Below are positions 52,144-61,214 of a DNA stretch of 63,781 nucleotides, piece after piece. The notes beneath the pieces are model-generated. The model saw nothing but the letters and a program-made list of their open reading frames with translations, was not told the DNA's origin and did not search any database. The number at the start of each line of letters is the position of its first letter. The stretch's first letter is position 1. The stretch is taken from contig JAQUPQ010000023.1 of NCBI GenBank assembly GCA_028716525.1, forward strand, positions 1 to 63,781. Direction: 5' to 3'. Both the position numbers and the translations under genes were made by a program. The DNA comes from Terriglobia bacterium (GTDB lineage: Bacteria; Acidobacteriota; Terriglobia; JAIQFV01).

Positions 52144-53496
52144 TCAACTGGCTTGTCCGTTGAGGGGCAGGATCAGGCGCGCGATGCAGCCGGGACCGGG
52201 TTTACGATTCTGAAGACTGAGGCTGCCACCATGGCCTTCGGCGATCTGGCGGCTGAGCACCAAACCAATGCCTGAGCCGCCCGGCTTGGTGGTAAAGAAG
52301 GGAACAAACAAATTGGCCGTGTTGGAAAGGCCGGGTCCCTCATCTTCAATGGAAACCTCTAACTGGCGACCTCGCTTCTTCCAACTCACAAACACACCTC
52401 CACGGGTTTCCATGGCGGCGTCCACGGCATTGCGGAGTAAATTGATGAGAAGTTGTTCGAGCTGATCTCCATCCGCTTGAACCGTCAGATTCGGCCCCTC
52501 GGTCAGACGGATATTCAAACGGGTTTCGAGCCCCACCAGGCGACGAATAATCGGACAGACTTCCAAAGGTTTCAGCGTCGGTTTCGGGAGCCGCGCCAAC
52601 CGGGCATAAGCTTCCATAAAACGATTCAACGCTTCCGCTCTTGTTTCAATCACCGACAGCCCTCGCTGGGCATCTTTGCGCCAATCGCCTGGAAGCGGAT
52701 CCCGCTTCACCAGATTATTCAAGCTTCCGGCAATGGACTTGATGGGCGTGAGCGAGTTATTGAGTTCATGGCCGATGACCCGGATCAAGCGCTGCCACGT
52801 CTGGCGTTCCTCTTCGCGCAAGGCGCGGCTCAAATCCGACAGCACGACCAGTTGATGGGGTCGTCCCTCCTCGCGAAAGGCGCTGCGATGCACTTCCCAC
52901 CGGCCGCTGCGACCCAGGAATGTCATTTCCAGTGTGCGAACAGGTTCCCCATCAAGACACTCGCCCAAACCCAATTCCAGGGCGTCTTTCCCGAGGAGCC
53001 GTTCAACGGGCTGGTCCAACAGCCGTTCTCCGGAGCGATTGACCAGGCGCAATCGTTCTTCCTGATCAAACGCAAAAACCGCGACGTCGATTTCCGTCAT
53101 AACAGTGCGGAGCAGTGCGGTCGCTTCCAGGGCGCCCAATCGTTGTTCCCGGAGTGTGGTACCGAGCGAGTTGACCTCCATCATGACGGCGCCCAAGGCG
53201 TTGTCGTAGGTGGCGCCCCGCGCCCGGATGGAGTAATCGCCCTCGCGCAAGGCCGCCAGAAGGTTTGAGATCGTTTGCAAAGGCGAGGCAATGCGGTCGC
53301 GCAGGCTGTAGGAACAGGCCCACCACACCAGCACGATCAAAATCGAAAAGGTCCACTCAACTTTGGGGGTGAAACCTTGGAACCAAAGAAAATAGAGGGC
53401 GACCAGCAACGCGGGAAGACCCGCAATCAGAGCCACAAAAACGCTACGGGCTTCGTGGCTTAAACGTCGGCGAGCCGGTTTCTTCCCATCGCTCAT
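52144..53496 (-). CDS. Sensor histidine kinase, NtrY-like
   Basis: A 450-residue kinase. Two close membrane helices (about 18-38 and 45-65) precede a HAMP-like stretch, a PAS domain (about 125-225), the phosphoacceptor VIGHELNNSLTPIKSIAGSL (His) and the ATP lid with LINLLRNAVDAA, IEDEGPGL and FFTTKPGGSGIGL. The HELNNSL form of the H-box is typical of NtrY/NtrB-type kinases. It overlaps the sigma-54 activator gene by four bases, and the two form a two-component system. Confidence 0.92.
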   Translation of the reverse strand: MSDGKKPARRRLSHEARSVFVALIAGLPALLVALYFLWFQGFTPKVEWTFSILIVLVWWACSYSLRDRIASPLQTISNLLAALREGDYSIRARGATYDNALGAVMMEVNSLGTTLREQRLGALEATALLRTVMTEIDVAVFAFDQEERLRLVNRSGERLLDQPVERLLGKDALELGLGECLDGEPVRTLEMTFLGRSGRWEVHRSAFREEGRPHQLVVLSDLSRALREEERQTWQRLIRVIGHELNNSLTPIKSIAGSLNNLVKRDPLPGDWRKDAQRGLSVIETRAEALNRFMEAYARLARLPKPTLKPLEVCPIIRRLVGLETRLNIRLTEGPNLTVQADGDQLEQLLINLLRNAVDAAMETRGGVFVSWKKRGRQLEVSIEDEGPGLSNTANLFVPFFTTKPGGSGIGLVLSRQIAEGHGGSLSLQNRKPGPGCIARLILPLNGQAS

Positions 53497-54860
53497 AGAC
53501 CGTATCGTTGAAGACGGCGATAGAGGGCGCTGCGACTTAATCCCAGAATCTCGGCGGCGCGGCTGACGTTACCGTCGTAGCGGGCCAAGGCTTTCTGGAT
53601 CAGGAATCGTTCCATATCTTCCAAACTCATTTCCTCGACGCGGGCCGGAGCTTCCCGCCCCGTTCGCAAACCCAGATCCACCGAATGGATCACCTCATGC
53701 TGCGCCATCAACACGGCGCGCTCGACGGCATGGTCCAACTCTCGAATATTCCCCGGCCAGGCGTGCTCCATCATCATTTGCAAGGCCGCGGAGTCGAATG
53801 CGGTGATGGACTTCCGGTACCGCTGGGTGTGTTGCCGCAAAAAATGATTGGCCAGCAGTCCAATATCTTCCCGCCGATCCCGGAGTGGTGGCAAATGAAT
53901 TTCAATAGTGTTCAATCGAAACAGCAGATCCTGCCGAAATCGCTGGGCCGCCACCTCGGCCTCCAAATCGGCGTTGGTTGCGGACAAAATGCGAACGTCG
54001 ACGCGGCGGGTCTTGGAAGACCCGACCCGCTCAAATTCTCCGGTCTCGAGAACCCGCAGCAGCTTGGCCTGCTGCGTCAACGGAACATTGGCAATTTCAT
54101 CCAAAAAGAGCGTTCCCCCATCGGCCAATTCGAAACGGCCTTCGCGGTCGCTCTTGGCGTCGGTAAAAGCGCCCTTCATGTGGCCGAACAATTCGCTCTC
54201 AAATACTCCTTCCGAAAGGCCTCCGGTATTGACGGTCACCATGGATTTCGAAGCCCTCAAAGACCGGGCGTGCAGCGCCATGGCCACAACTTCTTTTCCG
54301 GTGCCGTGTTCACCGGTGATCAATACGTTGGCATCCGAGGGCCCCACGCGTGAAATCATTTGCAGAACCGGCTGCATCGCCGCCGATTCGGCAATGAATT
54401 TGTGCTGCGAGGCGCCGCGCAGCAGCTCATTTTCGGCCTCCAGGCGCTGCCCTTTGCGCAAGGCCTGACTCAGCTCCACTTGAGTTCGCAAAATCGTCAG
54501 CAGACGGGCATTCTCCCACGGCTTCTGAATGAAATCTTTCGCACCGCGGCGCATCGCTTCAACCGCCACTTCCACGCTTCCCCACGCCGTCATCACCACC
54601 ACCGGCGTATGACCGTCCATCAGGAGCAACTGCCGCAGCAACTCCAAGCCTTCTGCGCCCGAGGTGGTGTCGCGTGAATAATTCAAATCAATCAGACAGA
54701 TGTCGAAGTCTTTCTTGCCGGCGGCCGACAAAGCGGCCGAGGGAGTCATCGCCGCTTCAATCTCGTAGCCTTCACCCTTCAACAGCAGGCGGAGTGATTC
54801 CAGAACATCCGGCTGATCGTCGGCAATCAGAATGCGTGATTCAGGCTCTGTGGATTTCAT
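53493..54860 (-). CDS. Sigma-54-dependent response regulator, NtrC/NtrX family
   Basis: A 455-residue activator. The receiver domain (residues 8-130) has the acidic pocket IADDQPD and LIDLNYS with the phosphoacceptor aspartate, Thr/Lys in VVMTAWGS and FIQKPW. The AAA+ domain has Walker A GEHGTGKE and Walker B GGTLFLDEIANV. The Fis-type helix-turn-helix is NVSRAAEILGLSRSALYRRL. The sigma-54-contacting GAFTGA loop reads GAFTDA, a variant. Upstream in the same direction lies the adaptor-ATPase operon, whose promoter has a -24/-12 sequence, a likely target. Confidence 0.93.
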   Translation of the reverse strand: MKSTEPESRILIADDQPDVLESLRLLLKGEGYEIEAAMTPSAALSAAGKKDFDICLIDLNYSRDTTSGAEGLELLRQLLLMDGHTPVVVMTAWGSVEVAVEAMRRGAKDFIQKPWENARLLTILRTQVELSQALRKGQRLEAENELLRGASQHKFIAESAAMQPVLQMISRVGPSDANVLITGEHGTGKEVVAMALHARSLRASKSMVTVNTGGLSEGVFESELFGHMKGAFTDAKSDREGRFELADGGTLFLDEIANVPLTQQAKLLRVLETGEFERVGSSKTRRVDVRILSATNADLEAEVAAQRFRQDLLFRLNTIEIHLPPLRDRREDIGLLANHFLRQHTQRYRKSITAFDSAALQMMMEHAWPGNIRELDHAVERAVLMAQHEVIHSVDLGLRTGREAPARVEEMSLEDMERFLIQKALARYDGNVSRAAEILGLSRSALYRRLQRYGL

Positions 54861-55110
54861 AGTCTGGCCTTATCTTTCCTTGAAAACGGCCACCCCGTCA
54901 AGCTGCCGGAATCCATCAGGAGCAGGCCAAAAACCGAACCCCTGCTCCAGTGGTTTCTGTTCGAGGGTGACATGCAAATCGAAAATTCGGGGATGGCAGG
55001 AACGACGACGTGTTGCCGGCGGATTGTTGGCGAATAACGGATTCCCGGGGACCAACAACCCGGTCCCCGAATTCCTCTATCCGTGGAACGATCGTCTCAA
55101 GGAGGTGCGC

Positions 55111-55812
55111 TCACGCCACCTCCACATTCTCCTCCACGATCCGCCCGTCAAATAGATGGACCGTGCGATCGGCATGGCGGGCAAATCGCGGATCGTGCGT
55201 CACCATACAGATGGTGGCGCCTTCACGGTGGAGGTCGCGCAACAATTCCATCACGGCGTCGCCGTTCTTGGAATCCAGGTTTCCCGTGGGCTCGTCCGCC
55301 AGAAGGATGGAAGGTTTTCCCACCAGGGCCCGGGCCACGGCCACGCGCTGCTGCTGACCGCCTGAGAGTTGACTGGGAAGATGTTTGGCACGGTGCCCCA
55401 TCCCGACTTTCTCGAGAGACTCGTTGACGCGCTGCTTCCTCTCCGAGGCTTTCATGCCGCGATACGTCAGAGGCAACTCCACATTCTCAAACACCGTGAG
55501 ATCACCGATCAGATTAAAACTCTGGAAGATAAAACCGACCTCCCGATTCCGGATGCGGGCCCGCTCCGACATTTTCAAGGACTCCACCGAGCGGCCGTTG
55601 ATGGTGTATTTTCCGTCCGAGGGCGAGTCCAGCAAACCCAAAATCGAAAGCAGGGTCGACTTGCCGCAACCCGACGGGCCGGCGATGGAAACGTACTCCC
55701 CGGGAGCAATCTGTAAATGAATCCCTGAAAGGGCATGCGTTTCTATTTCGTCCGTGTAAAACACCTTGGTCACCCCATCCAGCGAGATGAGCGATTGAGC
55801 CTCTGAGCTCAT
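55111..55812 (-). CDS. ABC transporter ATP-binding protein (MacB/LolD type)
   Basis: A 233-residue ATPase. Walker A is GPSGCGKST, the Q-loop FIFQSFNLI, the signature LSGGQQQR, Walker B ILLADEPTGNLD and the H-loop VTHD. The LDSPSDGKYTINGRSV stretch is typical of the MacB/LolD/FtsE class, which works with FtsX-like permeases. It is 30 bases downstream of the adaptor gene. No permease gene follows; after 250 non-coding bases comes the sigma-54 regulator. Confidence 0.93.
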   Translation of the reverse strand: MSSEAQSLISLDGVTKVFYTDEIETHALSGIHLQIAPGEYVSIAGPSGCGKSTLLSILGLLDSPSDGKYTINGRSVESLKMSERARIRNREVGFIFQSFNLIGDLTVFENVELPLTYRGMKASERKQRVNESLEKVGMGHRAKHLPSQLSGGQQQRVAVARALVGKPSILLADEPTGNLDSKNGDAVMELLRDLHREGATICMVTHDPRFARHADRTVHLFDGRIVEENVEVA

Positions 55813-55842
55813 GCGTTTTTCCTCCGATATAATTTACCAATA

Positions 55843-57099
55843 CTAATTGAGACGAATGCGATCGTGGCTGTCGTATTGAGACATGTCCGAAAGGATGACC
55901 TGATCGCCTTCCTTGAGGCCATCCACGATTTCCACGGCGGTGACGGATGCGCGACCCAACTTGACCGTCGTCCGCACTGCCTCCCGCCCGTCGTCCACCA
56001 ACTTGAATAAACCGACCGGGCCATTCTCCTGCATTAGAGCCGGTCGGCCGACGTACAACACATTGCTCATGTGTTCCAGCTCAATGGTCCCATCAACGCT
56101 CAAATCCGGACGCGCTGTCCCCGGCGGCAATGAGCCTGTGAACGTGACATCCACGGTCACCGTTCCCGCCACCACGGAAGGATCAATGCGCGACACGCGT
56201 CCTGGGACGACCCCGTTGCGGGTGTCCACACTGGCGACCTGGCCGATTTGAACATCTTTGGCTTGGGTCTCGGCGATTTTCACTTCGGCCTTGAGACGTG
56301 TGGGGTCGGCTACGCGGGCAAGGTTCGCACCGGGCGCCACTTGCTGCCCCACCTCCACCGGCACCAATTGCAAGACCCCGTTGATGCCGGCCCGAACATG
56401 AAGCATTTCCACTTGCTGCCGTTTCAGATTGTAAAAAGTTCGAAACTGCTCCACCTTGGCCTGCTGCGCCGCCAACGTGGCGGCATTCGAGGTTTTGAGT
56501 TGCTGCAGCCGCTGGTCTTCCAGTTTGCTGCGGTTTTCGAGCTCGCTTGCCGACAGGTTGGAAAGCTTGACCGTCAAATCGGCAATCAATCCCTCTTTGG
56601 CCAACTGGTTGTTGGCGTCAGCTTGCAACCGCGCTTGGCGATATAAGGATTGAATCTGCGCCGCGTTGGCCTGCTCATTTAAATAATCGCTCTGAACCTG
56701 CGCCCGAAGCTTCTCGAGATCGGCTTCACCCGCTTTGAGCTGCATCTCGGCATCCTGAGCGGCTTGCTCCACGATGGGATTGGTCAACTCAACAATAATG
56801 CTGTCCGCTTTTACAACGGCCCCGGGCCGAAGGACAATGTTTTCCACCCGGGCGTCCGTCGAGGCTGGGATCCATCGAATGTCTTCCGGAACCAGAGTTC
56901 CAGTTCCGTGAACCTCGCGAATCAAAGGTCCCCGCTTCACGGTGTCGATCACCACAATGGACCGATCAACCGGTTGAAGAGCCGGCCTCAACCTCGACAA
57001 AACAACCGTAGTACCGGAAACGAAAATGACAACGATAATGCTTATAACAACCCATCGTGTGATACGGCGTCGACGGGCACCCTCACGTACGATATCCAT
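55843..57099 (-). CDS. Periplasmic adaptor (HlyD/RND-MFP type) of an ABC efflux system
   Basis: A 418-residue adaptor. The ATG at 57099 is chosen, with AGAGG upstream; a TTG at 57111 is also in frame. After a basic N-terminus and one membrane helix (about 18-38) come a lipoyl-like half (GTLVPEDIRWIPAS, NIVLRPGAVVKADSIIVEL), a long alpha-hairpin of about 120 residues rich in Gln/Ala/Leu, the second lipoyl half (NGVLQLVPVEVGQQVAPGAN), and beta-barrel and membrane-proximal domains (VRTTVKLGRASVTAVEIVDGL). It pairs with the downstream ATPase as in MacAB-like systems. Confidence 0.9.
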   Translation of the reverse strand: MDIVREGARRRRITRWVVISIIVVIFVSGTTVVLSRLRPALQPVDRSIVVIDTVKRGPLIREVHGTGTLVPEDIRWIPASTDARVENIVLRPGAVVKADSIIVELTNPIVEQAAQDAEMQLKAGEADLEKLRAQVQSDYLNEQANAAQIQSLYRQARLQADANNQLAKEGLIADLTVKLSNLSASELENRSKLEDQRLQQLKTSNAATLAAQQAKVEQFRTFYNLKRQQVEMLHVRAGINGVLQLVPVEVGQQVAPGANLARVADPTRLKAEVKIAETQAKDVQIGQVASVDTRNGVVPGRVSRIDPSVVAGTVTVDVTFTGSLPPGTARPDLSVDGTIELEHMSNVLYVGRPALMQENGPVGLFKLVDDGREAVRTTVKLGRASVTAVEIVDGLKEGDQVILSDMSQYDSHDRIRLN

Positions 57100-57120
57100 A
57101 AGACCTCTCAAAATGTATTA

Positions 57121-57137
57121 AGCAAGTTATGAGCCAG
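57121..57137 (-). promoter_or_regulatory. Sigma-54 (-24/-12) promoter of the adaptor-ATPase operon
   Basis: On the minus strand CTGGCTCATAACTTGCT: GG and GC are separated by exactly ten bases, matching TGGC-N8-TTGC. The predicted transcription start is near 57110, leaving an 11-base leader that contains the ribosome site of the 57099 ATG. Confidence 0.65.
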
Positions 57138-57199
57138 GTTGCAGACTTCCCATAAACAACTGATTATTATAGCCCAATAAATGAAACAAGCTGAAGAGG

Positions 57200-57240
57200 T
57201 TGAGAAAGCGGTGTTCGAAAGTGGGACGACCGCGTTTCAA
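57200..57240. promoter_or_regulatory. Candidate upstream activator site for the sigma-54 regulator
   Basis: TTGAGAAAGCGGT (57200-57212) and ACCGCGTTTCAA (57229-57240) form an imperfect inverted repeat with one gap and one mismatch, about 90-130 bases before the predicted transcription start, the usual place for enhancer sites. Confidence 0.35.
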
Positions 57241-57322
57241 TTTCTGACAAGCCAATCAGCGGCTCCTCGTGGCTATTTTGGCCCTTTTAGAGGCGGTAGG
57301 GTTCGGCCGGACTGCTGGATTC

Positions 57323-60300
57323 TTATCCCACCGCAACCGGTGAGGTCAATTCTCGTGCCATATCTTTAAGCCGTTTCAAATCGAGCTTTCCACTCCCGAG
57401 GGTCGGCAACGCGTTGACGTGGTGAAAGTTCTCTTTTCGCGGCAGCCACAAACGCGGCATTTGATTTTCTCTCAGGCGCCGCAACAGATCCTCGACGTTC
57501 AAAGACGCATCGGTGTACAGGACGACCAGCTTCTCGCCCTTCAGCCCATCGGCTGTCGAAGTCACAGCCAATTGCGGCTCCACGGCTCCCAACATTCTGT
57601 GTAAAGCATCTTCCACGTAAATATGAGGAACCATTTCGCCACCGATCTTCGAAAAGCGGGACAGACGATCGGTGATGGTCACAAAACCATCGTTATCCAT
57701 GCGGGCGATATCACCCGTGACATACCAACCATCCTTCAACACCGTTTGACGGGTCAACTCGGGTTCATCGAGATAGCCCATCATCACGCCGGGGCTTTTC
57801 ACCAGCAACATTCCCTCTTTGCCCGGCGGGAGATCTTCAAACTTCTCCAAATCGACGATGCGCACGGCCACGCCGGGGATGGGATGCCCGATGGTTCCGG
57901 GTTTGTAGCCGATCTGTTGTTCCTGGGGCGAGATGTATCCTTGTGTCCCGACCGCCACCACGGGCGACAACTCCGTACAACCATATCCTTCGTAAAGGTC
58001 CAATCCAAACTTCTTCTTGAACGCTTGCGCCAGCTCGGGCTTCATCTTTTCGGCGCCCACAATCGCCAGGCGCATGGCTTTAAAATCGTCATCGTGGCAG
58101 CGCCGCACATACTCCCAACAGAATGTCGGCGTGCAAATCATGATGGTGACTCCATACTTGCGGCACAAATCTCCGATGGTTTTCGCCTCCAGGGGATTGG
58201 AATGGTAGATGACTCCAAATCCGGACAGCGCCGGCAGCCACAAGGCAACGGTAAATCCAAACACGTGGAAGAACGGCAGGATGCCCAGCAATCGATCATG
58301 AGAATCCACGTTGATGGCCTGCTGAATACCCTCCAGGTTCGAAACGATGTTACGATGGTTCAACATCACTCCTTTGGGTTCGCCCGTGCTCCCGCTGGAG
58401 AAAATCACCGTCGCCAACGAATCGACGGTCACGCCCCGCGGCATCAGCCAGCGATGCAGCACAAACCGTGGGAGCAAACGCGCCGCCAACAGATTCAGCA
58501 GTTTGGTCGAAGACTTGATCCCCGCCGCCACGTCCTCCAGCATCACCATCCCCGGCAGCTTGGTCATGGAGAATCGTTCGAGCAACTTCGGCGAGGTGAA
58601 AATCGTTTTGATATGACACCGCTGGATGGCAAAGGCGATGGATTCTTGAGAAGCGGTGTAGTTCAAATTCACGGGAATGTGTCCCGCCAGGCTGATTCCC
58701 AAATTCAACAAAGCCGTCGGCACCGTGGGCGGCAACAGGACGCCAATCATCCGTTCTTCCGGGCACATCTTCTGAATGATCTTCCGGAAGACCATGGCCC
58801 CCACCAGGACGCGTCCGAAATTAATTTCGCGGCCGTTGGAGTCGGCCATGGCAAACCGGCGCCAGCTTCTCCGCGTCGAGTCAATGAGCAATTCCTGCAG
58901 CGGCCGCTGGGTGGCGCTGCGTTCGGCAAAGGCTTCGGCCCCCAGACGCATGACGGCCTGGCGCACTTCAAAGACTTTGGATTGCGGTGAAAGCGGCCGC
59001 CCAAAGCTTACCGTCACCGGATAAGGAAAATGCTTGGGCCAACGGAAGAAAATGCGCCCGCGTTCGTAGTGAAAGGCACTGCCCCACACGCGATCGATGT
59101 GGATGGGAATGATGGGGACCGATTGCCCGCGCATGATATGTTCGAATCCCCGGCGAAACCGCAGCAGATTTCCCGTGCGGGTGGTGGCTCCCTCGGCAAA
59201 CAGGCACACCAAGCGGCCTTCGTTGAGATGCTGCTGCGCCGTTTGAAGGGATTTCACCATTAATCGCGGCGGATCTTTTTCAGAAACCGGAATAGCTCGC
59301 ATCAAACGCGCGAACCAGTGAATTCCGGGAATGTTGTAGAACCGGCGGTACATCATGAAACTGATGAAACGTTGCGTGCAGGCGGCAATTAGATACGGAT
59401 CTACAAATGAAATGTGATTGCATACCAACACCGCCGGGCCGCGCTTGGGAAGATTTTCTATTCCCCGGACCTGAATTCGATACAAGGTGTTGGTCAACAG
59501 CCACAATACCAATCGGATCATGAAATCCGGGAGCAGGGTCAATACGTACACCGTGACGGCCACCGACACCGCCGCCATCAGCAACATGATTTGATTGGGT
59601 CGGAGCTTCAAGGGACCCGACAAGAACCACAACACCGCCCATCCGATGAAGACGGCGGTGTAAGCCATGGCATAGGCGACCGCAATCGCCCGGCCCTTGG
59701 AGGTAGTGCTGGCTCGCTGCTGCAAGAAAGCCTTCAAGGGAACCAGATACACGCCCCCGAAAAATCCCAGCAGGCTGACTCCGACCAACGTGTTCCAATA
59801 AGAATGCCCCGCGATGAAGACGTAAAGTCCGAACACCGCCATGCCGATGGACCCGATGGGAACCAGGCCCTGTTCCACTTTATCCGCCGACAATTTTCCG
59901 GCCACCACAGCGCCCACGCCAATACCTATGCACACGCAGCCGTTCAACACGCTGAGAGAGTGATTCCCCAAATGCAGCTGTCCGCGTCCGTAGATCAGCA
60001 CACCCAGGGTATAGGCTGCGCCCAGCAGCCAAAAATACGAAAGACCCAGCACCGTGAACAGCAACGGCCGGTTGTTGCGGATTTCCCCAAAATCGCGCCA
60101 CCATTCGGTGGCCCAGTTCCAATGAAATTTCTCGAGATAACCGGAGGGCGCTACTCGCGTAATGTTGAGGCTGAAGGCATAACCCGCCAGCGCCAAGGCC
60201 ATCAACATCAGGGAAGTGATAAACGGCCGTTCGGGGAACAGGGGGAGCAACAAGCCGGCGCTCAGCGGCCCGGCAAACAGTGTTCCGTAAATTCCCAGTT

Positions 60301-60754
60301 GCAGCAGCCCGTTGGCTCGCGACAAATCTTCATCGGGCAACATCTCCGGCAAAATCCCTTCCCGCGCCGGTGTTGCAAATACGCTCACCAAACCCATCAT
60401 GAACAGCATGGCAAACATCAACGGGATATGCGTGAACATCATGGCCAGAAATCCGAACGCCATCACCAATCCTTCCGCCACCTTGGTCCAAATGATGATT
60501 TTTCGTTTGCTGTAGCGGTCGGCCACTTGACCCGCGTAAGAGGAAAAGAGCACATAGGGAAGAACAAACAGAATGCCGCAGGCGGTTAACTTCAGATTGA
60601 CTTCAGTCGCCGATACGGCTTTGGAGATGATAAAGATCGAGAGGGTGGTTTTGAAGGCTGCGTCGTTGAAGACTCCCAACAGTTGCGCCATCAGGAGCGA
60701 AGTGAATCCGCGGTGCTTCAACAGTTGCGTGTAGGTGCGCGCCGATGAATGCAT
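57323..60754 (-). CDS. LplT-type MFS, acyltransferase and acyl-[ACP] ligase fusion (Aas-like)
   Basis: A 1,143-residue, three-part membrane protein. Residues 1-415 form an MFS domain like the lysophospholipid flippase LplT (GVFNDAAFKTTLSIF, SYAGQVADRYSKRK). Residues 430-620 form a PlsC-type acyltransferase with CNHISFVDPYL (H-x4-D) and FAEGATTRTG. Residues 650-1143 form an AMP-forming ligase with IFSSGSTGEPKGVML, EGYGCTELSP, YVTGDIARMD and KLDLKRLKD. Together they would import a lysophospholipid, activate a fatty acid and reacylate it. Separate LplT and Aas proteins do this in enterobacteria. It stands alone, downstream of a 210-base gap. Confidence 0.92.
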   Translation of the reverse strand: MHSSARTYTQLLKHRGFTSLLMAQLLGVFNDAAFKTTLSIFIISKAVSATEVNLKLTACGILFVLPYVLFSSYAGQVADRYSKRKIIIWTKVAEGLVMAFGFLAMMFTHIPLMFAMLFMMGLVSVFATPAREGILPEMLPDEDLSRANGLLQLGIYGTLFAGPLSAGLLLPLFPERPFITSLMLMALALAGYAFSLNITRVAPSGYLEKFHWNWATEWWRDFGEIRNNRPLLFTVLGLSYFWLLGAAYTLGVLIYGRGQLHLGNHSLSVLNGCVCIGIGVGAVVAGKLSADKVEQGLVPIGSIGMAVFGLYVFIAGHSYWNTLVGVSLLGFFGGVYLVPLKAFLQQRASTTSKGRAIAVAYAMAYTAVFIGWAVLWFLSGPLKLRPNQIMLLMAAVSVAVTVYVLTLLPDFMIRLVLWLLTNTLYRIQVRGIENLPKRGPAVLVCNHISFVDPYLIAACTQRFISFMMYRRFYNIPGIHWFARLMRAIPVSEKDPPRLMVKSLQTAQQHLNEGRLVCLFAEGATTRTGNLLRFRRGFEHIMRGQSVPIIPIHIDRVWGSAFHYERGRIFFRWPKHFPYPVTVSFGRPLSPQSKVFEVRQAVMRLGAEAFAERSATQRPLQELLIDSTRRSWRRFAMADSNGREINFGRVLVGAMVFRKIIQKMCPEERMIGVLLPPTVPTALLNLGISLAGHIPVNLNYTASQESIAFAIQRCHIKTIFTSPKLLERFSMTKLPGMVMLEDVAAGIKSSTKLLNLLAARLLPRFVLHRWLMPRGVTVDSLATVIFSSGSTGEPKGVMLNHRNIVSNLEGIQQAINVDSHDRLLGILPFFHVFGFTVALWLPALSGFGVIYHSNPLEAKTIGDLCRKYGVTIMICTPTFCWEYVRRCHDDDFKAMRLAIVGAEKMKPELAQAFKKKFGLDLYEGYGCTELSPVVAVGTQGYISPQEQQIGYKPGTIGHPIPGVAVRIVDLEKFEDLPPGKEGMLLVKSPGVMMGYLDEPELTRQTVLKDGWYVTGDIARMDNDGFVTITDRLSRFSKIGGEMVPHIYVEDALHRMLGAVEPQLAVTSTADGLKGEKLVVLYTDASLNVEDLLRRLRENQMPRLWLPRKENFHHVNALPTLGSGKLDLKRLKDMARELTSPVAVG

Positions 60755-60779
60755 GGTCCACGTCCTCGTTGGTAAGAGT

Positions 60780-60840
60780 GGGGACAGACACCGTGGTCAG
60801 GAAATCGTGTACGATTTATGAGCGGAAGGTATCTGTCCCC
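60780..60840. repeat. Nested inverted repeat, MITE-like
   Basis: Outer arms GGGGACAGACACC (60780-60792) and GGTATCTGTCCCC (60828-60840) pair with one mismatch. Inside, AAATCGT-GT-ACGATTT (60802-60817) is a perfect second palindrome. The GGGGACAGACACC terminus is one I recall from flanks of REP-associated transposases. The rest of the gap 60755-61214 contains this and the 61001-61055 repeat, and no gene. Confidence 0.7.
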
Positions 60841-61000
60841 ATTTTTAGTGCGCGAAATGAGTAGCGCGATCGTCAGGAAAGGTCGTGCCGGGGAAAAACC
60901 TCACATCCAACAGAGCAGGAAAACATGCTCGACCCCGAAAGAGCCCGCCTATTCTACAACAATCGATACTTGCGGAGAAACGAATCATCGGCTGCGGCAG

Positions 61001-61055
61001 GTAGCGCCGGCCGTTTTTGAGCCGGCGGTTGTATGTCGTATGGGTAGCGCTCGCT
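61001..61055 (+). repeat. GTAGCG palindromic repeat, copy next to the flavoprotein gene
   Basis: GTAGCGCCGGCC, TTTTTGA, GCCGGC and GTATGGGTAGCGCTCGC blocks; matched by 62384-62487 in the same direction and by 62578-62679 in the opposite direction. An apparent N-terminal extension of the downstream gene arises only from translating this repeat. Confidence 0.8.
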
Positions 61056-61214
61056 CGTGTCTTTGAGAAAGCGCTCTGGCCCAATCTATCCAACCGAGCA
61101 CTGCCTACAAAATCTCCCGGTTCCTCGATCTTGATCTTTACAACGCGTGCACCCCTCATTAGACTTGGGTGTTTTCCAAAACATCGCGTTGCTCTGACGA
61201 TTAGTGGAGCGCAT

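Noticed and set aside
54870-55058. A 62-codon minus-strand frame between the ABC ATPase and the regulator as a permease remnant
   Set aside because: It is not hydrophobic and shows no FtsX/MacB motif or ribosome site.
57181-57369. A 62-codon plus-strand frame upstream of the adaptor gene
   Set aside because: It lies in the presumed regulatory region, overlaps the end of the LplT/Aas-like gene and has no recognisable motif.
61017-61214. A 66-residue N-terminal extension of the flavoprotein
   Set aside because: It is translated from a palindromic repeat, and the GTG at 61215 has a good ribosome site next to the Rossmann motif.
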